DNA from: Deinococcus aerolatus
GTDB taxonomy: Bacteria; Deinococcota; Deinococci; Deinococcales; Deinococcaceae
Direction: 5' to 3'
DNA length: 64,000 nt
Assembly (NCBI RefSeq): GCF_014647055.1
Contig: NZ_BMOL01000005.1
Location: 62,001 to 126,000, forward strand
Notes under the pieces: model-generated
Databases searched by the model: none
What the model was told of the DNA's origin: nothing
Seen by the model: only the letters and a program-made list of their open reading frames with translations
Part shown: in pieces, positions 56,898-64,000 of the stretch
How positions within the stretch are numbered: position 1 is the first letter of the stretch
Layout: every line of letters begins with the position of its first letter
Translations under genes and position numbers: made by a program

Positions 56898-58259
56898 ATG
56901 ACGGATTCAGCTTCAGGTGGCGTGGCGTTCTTCACGGTGGTGGGCAGTCAGGATCCACAGGTCCGGCCAGGCGGCGAGCAGGGGCCAGCGCTGGACCTGC
57001 TGGACGCGCTGCTGGCCTCGGGCGAGGCGGTGTCGGAGGTGCTGCTGGCCTGGACGCCCGGGGCGCAGAATGCCGCGTGGCCAGGAGGCTACGATGCCCA
57101 GCGCACCGCGCTGGAACAGGCCGTGCGGGACCGGGTTCCGGGGGTCCGGGTCTCGGCGGTGCCGGTGCAGGTCACGCCGAACGTCGCCTCGGAGGTATTG
57201 CCGGTGTTCGCGCGCGCACTGGGGCGCTTCCGGCACGCCGGGCAGGCCCGGGTCAACGTGTCGAGCGGCACCCCGCAGATGCTCGAGGCCATGAAGGTGC
57301 TGCGCGGCTCGGGCTGGTTCGGCGCCGGCGACGTGCGGCTGTACCAGGTGGACCGGCCCACCTACCGCGCGCCGGATAGGCCTCACTGGCGCGAGGCGAC
57401 CCTGCCGTTTCTCGAGGAGGTGCTGCGCCTGGAAGGCGCGTTCGGCGCACTGCGCCGGTTTGATTTCGCGGGCGCGCGCACAGCCTTTGCGGCGCTGGCA
57501 GCCGGCCCGCTGGAACTGCCGGGGCGTCAGGCGGTAGCAGGGGTCCTGGAAGCCGTGGCGGACGCGCTGTGGTGGATGGACGCGCGGGACGCGGCGGCGG
57601 CCGGCGAGGCCTTGAGCGCCCTGGGGATGCAGGTCCCGCCGCTGCATGCCCTGAAATCGTTCATCCAGCAGGCGGGGCACGCCCCTGCGGAGGTGTTGAT
57701 CTGGCTGACCTGGGGGCGCTACAACCGGGCAGCCGCGCAGGAACGCACGGCCGACGCCCTGGTGTGGGCGGTGGCGCTGCACGAGCTGCTGGTGGTGAAA
57801 CTGGCCGAGCAGGCGGGCCTGCCGGACACGGAACGTCCGCTGACGGCGGGTGACCTCGGCGCGGGGCTGTTCGATCGGCTGAAGGCGGACCTTGCCCCTG
57901 AACTGCTCAACGCGCAGGGGCGCCTCCGGTTCCTGTCGCTCCGGGACAAGCTGGCCGTGCTGCGCGCCCCCACACTGGGGCTCGAGAACGTGGACGTGTT
58001 CGACGCCGGTGACCGCCGGACCGCGCCGAACCCGCCGCTGGCGCAGGTGCGCGAGTGGCGCAACCTGACCCTGCATCAGGGCCGCGTGCCCGGGGAGGTG
58101 GACCGGGCGGCCGTGGACGGCGTGGTGCGGCAGCTGCTGGGGGCCTACCCGTGGAAGCAACCGTGGGCGCGGGCCTGGGCGGCCCATCCGGACGCGTGTC
58201 CGGTCTCGGCGGCGGGCCTGGCCCAGCTGGCGGATGACCTGCACGGGTGGGTGGCCTGA
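56898..58259 (+). CDS. CARF-HEPN ribonuclease (Csm6-like), second copy
   Basis: 453 residues from ATG 56898 (GGAG upstream). The N-terminal CARF domain has FTVVGSQDPQ, the ligand motif VNVSSGTPQMLEAMKV near residue 119, and VRLYQVDRPTY. The C-terminal HEPN domain carries EWRNLTLHQG with Arg388 and His393 (R-X4-H). It is predicted to degrade RNA when it binds the cyclic oligoadenylate made by Cas10. It differs in length and sequence from the copy at 46230, so the two may respond to different ring sizes. The last base of its stop codon is the first base of the cas6 start. Confidence 0.87.
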   Translation: MTDSASGGVAFFTVVGSQDPQVRPGGEQGPALDLLDALLASGEAVSEVLLAWTPGAQNAAWPGGYDAQRTALEQAVRDRVPGVRVSAVPVQVTPNVASEVLPVFARALGRFRHAGQARVNVSSGTPQMLEAMKVLRGSGWFGAGDVRLYQVDRPTYRAPDRPHWREATLPFLEEVLRLEGAFGALRRFDFAGARTAFAALAAGPLELPGRQAVAGVLEAVADALWWMDARDAAAAGEALSALGMQVPPLHALKSFIQQAGHAPAEVLIWLTWGRYNRAAAQERTADALVWAVALHELLVVKLAEQAGLPDTERPLTAGDLGAGLFDRLKADLAPELLNAQGRLRFLSLRDKLAVLRAPTLGLENVDVFDAGDRRTAPNPPLAQVREWRNLTLHQGRVPGEVDRAAVDGVVRQLLGAYPWKQPWARAWAAHPDACPVSAAGLAQLADDLHGWVA

Positions 58260-59077
58260 TGCCGGCCCTGCTGGAAGTCACGCTCAGTGTGCACACGCCC
58301 CGGCCGGCGGGGCTGCTGGGCGTGCCCCTTCACGGCCTGCTGTTCAGCGCCCTGGAACGGGTCAGCGTGGCCCTCTCGGCGCAGATCCACGCGGCGGAAG
58401 TCAAGGGATTCCGGATCGGTCAGACCCAGTGGACCGACGGCGAGGGCGGGGCGGAACTCACGTTCCAGGTGGGCGTCCTGGACGATCGGTTGCTGGAACC
58501 CTTGCTGAGCGCGCTGACCCCTGGACGGAACCATGGCAGCGCGGAGATGACCCTCATGGCGACCACGCAAACGGTCCGCGTCACGGCGCAGGAGTCCTAC
58601 AGTGACCTGTACGCGCGGCACGCCGCCGACGTGCGAGGCCGGGACCTGCATCTGAGCTTCCTGACCCCGACGACGTTCCGCACCACGGACCTCGATATGC
58701 CCTTCCCTGTCCCGAAGACGGTGTACTACGGGCTGCAGCGGCGCTGGGAGGCGTTCAGCGACCTGCACTTCGGACCGGAACTCAACGACTGGGTGGGCCG
58801 CGCCGTGCGGATCCGGGGTTACCGCCTCCGGCCCCGCAGCGTGCATTTCAAGGGAGCGCGTGGCGCGGCGATGACCGCGAGCCTGGGCGAGGTGCACTAC
58901 CAGCTCGCCCGGCCCGGCGACGCCGAACCGACCTTCGTGCGGCTCCTCACCGAGTTCGCGAACTACGCCGGGGTCGGGTACAAGACCACCTTCGGCCTGG
59001 GCCATGTCGAGGCGTGGGGCTGGGAGGAGCGCAGCGCGCCGCACGACGCGAGTCCAGCCGATCTGGTGGATTCCTGA
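58259..59077 (+). CDS. cas6: CRISPR endoribonuclease Cas6
   Basis: 272 residues from ATG 58259, overlapping the previous stop by one base. RAMP-type enzyme that cuts the pre-crRNA in each repeat. The C-terminal LTEFANYAGVGYKTTFGLGH is the conserved Cas6 glycine-rich loop, preceded by LSFLTPTTFR. The first 60 residues (LLEVTLSVHTPRPAGLLG, PLHGLLFSALE) match the family, with His30 as a possible active-site residue. Both arrays have the same 3' repeat end, so this one enzyme can process both. Confidence 0.92.
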   Translation: MPALLEVTLSVHTPRPAGLLGVPLHGLLFSALERVSVALSAQIHAAEVKGFRIGQTQWTDGEGGAELTFQVGVLDDRLLEPLLSALTPGRNHGSAEMTLMATTQTVRVTAQESYSDLYARHAADVRGRDLHLSFLTPTTFRTTDLDMPFPVPKTVYYGLQRRWEAFSDLHFGPELNDWVGRAVRIRGYRLRPRSVHFKGARGAAMTASLGEVHYQLARPGDAEPTFVRLLTEFANYAGVGYKTTFGLGHVEAWGWEERSAPHDASPADLVDS

Positions 59078-59317
59078 TTCAGGGCTGGGGGATGGGCCGT
59101 GGCATCGTGCGGTCTGGCGTACTGGGAGCAGGCAAGCAGGCCGCACGGCGGGCAAGACGGTTTGACCTCCGGGGCGTGGACCGCGCCAGTGGCCCTCGCA
59201 TGCGGCAACCATCAGGGCGGCTCCCGATACGGCGCGTCGATGCGGGTGTCACTGCCCCTGCCTCAGCCACCCGCAGGGGTCAGATTCCGCCGAAGGGGGT
59301 GGTGCAAGGATCAGGGC

Positions 59318-60091
59318 ATGGCGAATTCTCCAGCCTCCATCAGCACGCCCGAAGCCCTGCCGGTCCTGCGCGCCGCCCTCAAAACCCTGCCCTGCGTCAG
59401 GCGGGTGGTGGTCAACCGTGACGACAAGGTGTGTTACGTCAACGTGGACGTCGACGGCCGCCGCGTGCTTGCCGCCGCGGTGTACCCTGCGGCGCGCGTT
59501 GTCATGCCGCTGTCGCGTACGGCCGCCAGCGGTGATCTGGGCGAGATCCTGAACGACGCCGTGTGCGGCGCGGCCAACGCCCATGGGCTGACCATCCTCC
59601 ACGGTGTGGGCGTGGACGCACTGGGCGGGAACATGCCCAACGAGGGCAACTTCATCCGGGAGCGTGAACTGACCGCCGCCACCATGCCACTGGAGCAGGC
59701 GCACGCGCAGCGGCTGCTCGCCGAACTGGCCGGCACGCGGCTGCCGACCGGCGTGGCGCTGCTCACCGGCGCGCCGCTGGAACGGGGCGACGTGGATTTC
59801 CCGCTGACGTCGGCCGAGTTACACGAGCGTGAGCGCCTGCAGGCGATCGTCGGGCGTGCCGGTTCGCTGAAGTTCCGTATCTGGAACACACAGAGCCAGA
59901 TCAAGAGTCAGAACGAGCGCATCGCTCTGGCCGAGGAACGGATCGTGGAATCGACCGTCAACATCGCGGTGATGAACGCTGAAATCGCTCAGTGGAATGC
60001 CGAACTGGCGGCTCTGGATACCCCGGAGGCCGTGCGCGAGCGACTCGAGGCCGCCGCCCAACTGCGCGGCGAAGCTGATCCGGAGTCGTAG
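59318..60091 (+). CDS. Hypothetical protein with C-terminal coiled coil
   Basis: 257 residues from ATG 59318, with AAGGA upstream; an in-frame extension to 59099 is not protein-like. The N-terminal two thirds are a mixed domain (RRVVVNRDDKVCYVNVDVDG, AANAHGLTILHGVGVDALGG, RLPTGVALLTGAPLERGD). The C-terminus is a coiled coil (IKSQNERIALAEERIVESTV). I do not recognise it. Two small frames follow on the same strand. Confidence 0.62.
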   Translation: MANSPASISTPEALPVLRAALKTLPCVRRVVVNRDDKVCYVNVDVDGRRVLAAAVYPAARVVMPLSRTAASGDLGEILNDAVCGAANAHGLTILHGVGVDALGGNMPNEGNFIRERELTAATMPLEQAHAQRLLAELAGTRLPTGVALLTGAPLERGDVDFPLTSAELHERERLQAIVGRAGSLKFRIWNTQSQIKSQNERIALAEERIVESTVNIAVMNAEIAQWNAELAALDTPEAVRERLEAAAQLRGEADPES

Positions 60092-60103
60092 GGCAGCCTT
60101 CGT

Positions 60104-60292
60104 GTGTTGTGGACGCAGGACGTCGCTGAGGGACGACGAGCCCTGGCGGGGCGTCTGGCAGCCTGGCGGCACATTGAGAACTTGATCGAACTCAAGAGTC
60201 GTATTGATGCAGTGAACCCCATTGATGCAGTGAACCCCAGATTTGCCGCGGCAGCCAGATTGCCACCGCCGCGCTGCCTGGTGATCAGGTGA
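60104..60292 (+). CDS. Small hypothetical protein with internal six-residue duplication
   Basis: 62 residues from GTG 60104. It includes a perfect 18-base tandem duplication (60205-60240) encoding IDAVNP twice, which keeps the frame. The stop (TGA 60290-60292) overlaps the GTG of the next small gene. The ribosome site is weak. Probably coupled to the genes before and after, but expression is unproven. Confidence 0.35.
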   Translation: MLWTQDVAEGRRALAGRLAAWRHIENLIELKSRIDAVNPIDAVNPRFAAAARLPPPRCLVIR

Positions 60293-60504
60293 GGTGCGGG
60301 CCACTGCGCTGGCCAGACGACCGGGGGCTGCCACTCAGTGAGCGTTACATGGCGATGGTCAGGGACGGCAGCGAGATCCAGGTCAACCCGCCGGCCTTCA
60401 GCGAGTGGCTGCTCGCTCCAGCCGAGGATCGACGTGTCCCCACTGCGCCAGACCCGGCAGCCTGGGAGGATTTCGAGCGGCAGATGAACGCCCTGCTCGC
60501 CTGA
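60289..60504 (+). CDS. Small acidic hypothetical protein
   Basis: 71 residues from GTG 60289, overlapping the previous stop (GTGA). A protein-like composition (PLSERYMAMVRDGSEIQVNP, FSEWLLAPAEDRRVP, WEDFERQMNALLA) with an amphipathic C-terminal helix. Family unknown. Confidence 0.45.
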   Translation: MRCGPLRWPDDRGLPLSERYMAMVRDGSEIQVNPPAFSEWLLAPAEDRRVPTAPDPAAWEDFERQMNALLA

Positions 60505-60769
60505 GGGGCCCGTGACGAGTTGCATCCATCGGGGTACAACGTCGGCGGGGTGGGCTGGAGCGGCAGGGATGGGGGCCAGAACGGATCCTGATCCGGCCAG
60601 CTCTTCGGCCAGGCGTGGCGCGGGTTTTCAAGAATTGGCGTTTCTGTCCTCGCGCCCCGTATTCACGGGCAAGAAAAAGGCCATAGACACGGGGAGGGGG
60701 AACAGGAAGATCAGGGGCACCCCAGATGGGGCCGCTGACCCTGGCCGGGGTATATAACACCCGCGCCCC

Positions 60770-60801
60770 AAAAAGACGCCCAGGCGAGGAGCCCGGGCGT
60801 C
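60770..60801 (-). terminator. Terminator of the minus-strand hypothetical gene at 60891
   Basis: On the minus strand, GACGCCC (60795-60801) pairs with GGGCGTC (60775-60781), followed by TTTTT (60770-60774). It lies 89 bases after the stop codon. Confidence 0.75.
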
Positions 60802-60890
60802 TCAGCCAGTATTGGCAGATGGGTCGCCACGAAGAGTGAAAAGCAGGGGTCAGGAGACGTTACACAGACGTCCTGGTACAAGCTGGCCGG

Positions 60891-61205
60891 CTAAGGTTTG
60901 ACCAGTGGGGGGCTGGAGCGCTTGATGTTGCGCAGCCCGGGCCACCGCAACGTGGCCTCCTCGGAGCCGAAGCAGCCCCGCGGGACGTCGGCCAGCATCA
61001 TGCGGTAGACCCTGCCCACCAGGTCCAGTTCGTGGTCTTCGGCGTTCCGGGCCAGCTTGTAGAAGTTGCACTGCAGCATGTGCCGGACGAACCAGGTGCA
61101 TTCATAGATGTCGCCGGATTCGATAAACCGGGTCATGTCGAGCACGATCCCCTCGGGCACGCCAGCGATGGCTTTGGGGTTCCAGATCATACGGTCACGC
61201 GGCAT
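60891..61205 (-). CDS. Hypothetical protein with Cys-rich centre
   Basis: 104 residues from ATG 61205, with a GGTGA upstream. The composition is protein-like (MIWNPKAIAGVPEGIVLDMT, YECTWFVRHMLQCNFYKLAR, HELDLVGRVYRMMLADVP), with three cysteines. It is followed by a terminator and preceded by a 15-base inverted repeat (61215-61267) that could be an operator. Family unknown. Confidence 0.6.
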   Translation of the reverse strand: MPRDRMIWNPKAIAGVPEGIVLDMTRFIESGDIYECTWFVRHMLQCNFYKLARNAEDHELDLVGRVYRMMLADVPRGCFGSEEATLRWPGLRNIKRSSPPLVKP

Positions 61206-61214
61206 GCGATTCAC

Positions 61215-61267
61215 CAACGGCGTTCAGCGGGGCATGCCGTACGCTGCGGCGGCGCTGAACGCCGTTG
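61215..61267. repeat. Long inverted repeat upstream of the hypothetical gene
   Basis: CAACGGCGTTCAGCG (61215-61229) and its exact complement CGCTGAACGCCGTTG (61253-61267) flank 23 bases. It begins 10 bases before the start codon on the minus strand, so it would be transcribed as a hairpin in the 5' leader or act as a binding site. Confidence 0.75.
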
Positions 61268-61815
61268 CGAGCAGAGGGGCCGAATGGTGGACGACTCATG
61301 TTCTACCTCCGCCGGGGTGAGCGTTCCCAGCAACCAAAAGATAGCACGCCGAAACGCTGTTTTTCTTCGTCTGGAACGACGAAAACCGCCGCCTACCGCC
61401 TAGTACAGTCCTACACGAATCCTCGCAGCTCAGAAGGCAACCCCGTTGGCGACGGCCTGATCAAACCAGGCCCCTGCGGATCCACTGACAAGGCATTTAT
61501 TCTCTGAAGGATCGCTCAAGGCGGGCAAGGGTGTCCTGGCCTCGCCTCAGGCATTGACCATGGCCGGGACGAGAAAATCCGTGTACTAGACGCGTATTTC
61601 TCTCCCTGTCCTCATGTCCCTGTTGGTTTGCAAGGCGGTGAGACGACGGCACATGCCCCAAACAATTTGTGGGCTTCCGGTGAGTGGGTCCGCTCTACAC
61701 TGTGGTGCATGAGACCTGTTCCAGGTCATTGCCGCGGGAATTGGCAGGATGCCAAGGCCAGCGTCGGCCCGACAAGGCTAAGGCACCAGCGTCTCGTCGG
61801 CGCACCAAGCGCCGC
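61268..61815. other. Intergenic stretch without recognised genes
   Basis: The open frames here are short and not protein-like. No strong hairpin or repeat was seen beyond the inverted repeat at its left edge. The relic at 61816 begins at its right edge. Confidence 0.45.
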
Positions 61816-62221
61816 ATGATCACCGAGGCCGACACCTGCCGCCAGTACGTGCTGCCCAAGCTGCAGGCCGCCGGCTGGGCCGATGACCTGATCCGCGAAC
61901 AAAAGACCTTCACCGGGCATGGCAACCTCGGGTACCTGATCAAGGTCTTCCATCTGGACTTTGACCATATTCAAGAATGACCGCCATGTGGATCTATCGG
62001 CCCGGCTGGACGACTGGCGAGACCGTCGCAACCGCATCGCCCACGGCACGGTCTACACCGAACCTGCCAGGAAAAACTATGCCGACGAGTTCGACGCCTT
62101 CATGAAGCGCGCCGAGGACTGCGCCCGTGACGGCAAGCCCCTGCTGAACTGCCTGAACAACTGGGACCGCGCGGTGCGGGCCCGGCACCGCAGGCAGTCA
62201 CGCACCGCCTCAGCCCTTTGA
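61816..62221 (+). pseudogene. Relic joining an HsdR-like start to a HEPN-like protein end
   Basis: The frame from ATG 61816 begins MITEADTCRQYVLPKLQAAG and WADDLIREQKTFTG, the N-terminus of type I restriction HsdR. It then changes to GYLIKVFHLDFDHI and stops at 61978-61980. One base out of frame, the sequence continues FKNDRHVDLSARLDDWRDRR and NRIAHGTVYTEP, a HEPN-like R-X4-H helix, to a TGA at 62221. This suggests a deletion fusing two genes, followed by a frameshift. Confidence 0.55.
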
Positions 62222-62242
62222 CGACCGGACAGTGCGTGCAGA

Positions 62243-63397
62243 TCAGCTTGCGGACCAGTCTTCAGCCGCCGCCAGGGCGAGAGGCAGGGCACCGTCACTC
62301 AGTCGCCAGACCAGTTCGCCGCCGGGGTCGCGCCGCGGCTGGCCCTGGTCATCAGGTTCGATCACCAGATCCTCCAGGTCATAAACGCAGTCGTCCACGA
62401 TGCGGACCGGCCGTGCCCGCCGGTAGTCCCGCGCGCCCTCGGGGCTGCGGCCATCGGCCCGCGCATCCTTGGCCACAATCATCTGCAGATTCAGGCCGCC
62501 CCTCTCCCACAAGATCACCGGACGCAGGGACTGCAAGGTGTACCGCCTGCCGTCCACGGCGAACCCGGCCAGGGCGTCCAGCCGGTCATCAAAAGGGCTG
62601 TGGGCGCGGCAGAAATCCAGCCAGGCCCGCTGACCTTCAGGTGCACGCACCCAGTCCGTCCACTCGCTTCGGAGCTGAGCCGCGCGGCGCTCACCTGCGG
62701 CGTAATCGCCCCCGGCCGTGCGCGCCCACCGCGCCGCATCCAGCCGGGCCGCCGGTGACACCGACAGCATCGCCTGGGCCTTGAGGGGGGTGCCGGCGCC
62801 GGCAGCGGGTCGCAGGTAGGCCCGTTTCGCCTTGCCCGTCGCGGGATCCAGCGCCGGGGTGCCGTCCGCGTTCCGGACGATGTAGCCGGTCCGTTCCAGG
62901 CCGTGAATCCACTCGCTGAGGAGCTGCATGGTCCAGCCCTGGCGGGGGTCGCGGGGAAAGACCAGCACCCAGGGCTCGCGGCTGTAATCCCAGGAGTGCA
63001 GGACCACCGGGATCTGGTGGGGTTTGGCGTCAGCGTGGACCTGGGTGCGCCACTGCGCCATGACGGCGGCGCGGGAGACCTGGCACTCGCGGTAGAACTT
63101 GCTCTCCAGGTGCGCCACGGGCGCCAGCAGCGTCGACTCGATGTCGGTGGGCACCTGCGGCAGCGTGCCGGACGCCCGCATCAGTTCCAGCGCCGCGTCG
63201 TGGGTGATGCCGTAGGCGGCCATCAGCCGCCGTGCCTCGGCCTCGCGCACCCGCCCGAGGCCTGCCGCCTGGGGCCGTGGCCGCGCCGGGTAGCCCAGGT
63301 CGGTGAGCGCCTGCGCGTGGCTGGCGTCGCCCGCCTGGCCCTTGGCAAACGACTTGGCTCGGCCAACGCCTGTCTTTTTCTTTTCTGTCCTGGTCAT
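62243..63397 (-). CDS. Hypothetical protein
   Basis: 384 residues from ATG 63397; ATG 63412 is also possible, and the frame stays open to 63937, but that part is not protein-like. It has a basic N-terminus (TRTEKKKTGVGRAKSFAKGQ), a helical part (RRLMAAYGITHDAALELMRA), and a conserved-looking soluble domain (RECQVSRAAVMAQWRTQVHA, PVVLHSWDYSREPWVLVFPR). There is no signal peptide. I do not recognise the family. Confidence 0.65.
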   Translation of the reverse strand: MTRTEKKKTGVGRAKSFAKGQAGDASHAQALTDLGYPARPRPQAAGLGRVREAEARRLMAAYGITHDAALELMRASGTLPQVPTDIESTLLAPVAHLESKFYRECQVSRAAVMAQWRTQVHADAKPHQIPVVLHSWDYSREPWVLVFPRDPRQGWTMQLLSEWIHGLERTGYIVRNADGTPALDPATGKAKRAYLRPAAGAGTPLKAQAMLSVSPAARLDAARWARTAGGDYAAGERRAAQLRSEWTDWVRAPEGQRAWLDFCRAHSPFDDRLDALAGFAVDGRRYTLQSLRPVILWERGGLNLQMIVAKDARADGRSPEGARDYRRARPVRIVDDCVYDLEDLVIEPDDQGQPRRDPGGELVWRLSDGALPLALAAAEDWSAS

Positions 63398-64000
63398 TAG
63401 TACTTTCAGCATCGCTGCAGCCGCGCCGCGCCGCTTGGGTTCTGAGAGCTGCCCGACGAACATCACGACAGGACGCCACAGAATGCTCGACATGGCCCCG
63501 GCACCCTGACGACTGGGGATTTTTCTGACGTGCAACTGGATCGACGAAGCATGAGCTTCAAGGCCGTCCAGCACGAGCCTGAAGTCCAGAGCTGCCTGGA
63601 ACAGGAAGCCGACAAACTTGGCGGGGCTGTTCCAGACGGGGGCGGCAACTTTCACGTTTCTGGATCCAGGATGGCCCCCGGGGGCCAGGAAGACCACCCG
63701 CGACGCCACAGCCCAGACGCTCCTGATGCTGGCCCCCCTGCCACCGACACCCCGACCAACCCCAGCGATCTCCGAGTGCCTTTTACCCGGCCCCCGCAAC
63801 CGCTCAGGTCCAGATCCCCCCGCACCGCCGGCAGCAGCCTCCAGCGAACAGCACACTCCACACGGCCCATGCTCCGGCGCCTTACGCAAGAGGGTGCGGC
63901 CAGCGCCAACCTGACCTGACCCGCCGGGGCCAGGCACTCACCTGGGGCCGCCTGGCTCTCCCACCGTGGTGTGGTTGACACACCTGATCACGCCCCACCC
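63398..64000. other. Window end without recognised genes
   Basis: Several overlapping frames are open because of high GC, but none has a ribosome site with protein-like composition. It should hold the promoter of the preceding minus-strand gene. Confidence 0.4.

Noticed and set aside
47418..59077. Type III-B (Cmr) assignment
   Set aside because: Csm2, Csm3, Csm4 and Csm5 order and motifs with a Csm6-like gene fit III-A; no Cmr-specific subunit is seen.
63530..63919. Plus-strand frame near the window end
   Set aside because: Pro/Arg/Thr-rich with no ribosome site; probably chance.

Overview
The window looks like a Deinococcus chromosome segment or large replicon. It is GC-rich. The SSB carries two OB-folds in one chain and ends DDFPPEEEDLPF, and the FrnE-type oxidoreductase has both CPWC and a C-terminal CX4C motif. 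The genus call is inference from these features; no database search was run.

Layout. 1-8 kb: the end of a PHP-domain protein, three tandem minus-strand promoter-terminator units, RNase Y (rny), a secreted dienelactone-hydrolase-like protein, the rpsF-ssb-rpsR-rplI operon and a CtpA-type protease, all core genes. 7.7-11 kb: ftsE-ftsX-envC, the divisome module that activates cell-wall hydrolysis. 11-16.3 kb: a lipoprotein with a broken upstream paralogue, a manganese (yybP-ykoY) riboswitch in front of a TerC-family exporter, frnE, a TRIC/UPF0126 channel and a class II CPD photolyase. 16.3-28.2 kb: accessory DNA with an IS5-type element, an exopolysaccharide sugar transferase, small genes, azlCD, a degraded peptidoglycan-binding gene, a tRNA 3'-half fragment (possible att scar), an RCC1-repeat lipoprotein, a decayed IS6-type element and a subtilisin-like lipoprotein.

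28.7-41.1 kb holds the most novel-looking locus: a BTAD regulator followed by seven tightly spaced same-strand genes. They end in two very large multidomain proteins with no signal peptide. The 1827-residue protein joins a subtilase, a caspase-like His/Cys domain, a lysozyme-like transglycosylase, a DUF2272 domain and two peptidoglycan-binding modules. The 906-residue protein joins an alpha/beta hydrolase, the same type of peptidoglycan-binding module, an M23-like domain and a lysozyme-like domain. Upstream genes encode a glycine-rich protein, coiled-coil proteins and a PASTA protein. I read it as a dedicated machine that acts on cell wall and protein; its delivery route and target are unknown.

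43.3-59.1 kb is a type III-A CRISPR-Cas locus: two arrays (12 and 29 repeats) with related leaders, csm1-csm5 on the minus strand, and cas1-cas2-CARF/HEPN-cas6 on the plus strand. Cas10/Csm1 keeps the GGDD cyclic-oligoadenylate motif but shows no HD nuclease motif, and two different CARF-HEPN (Csm6-like) ribonucleases are present, so this system probably relies on second-messenger signalling. A NERD-helicase gene sits between the arrays. The last 5 kb holds uncharacterised small genes, a large inverted repeat and a relic mixing HsdR-like and HEPN-like sequence.
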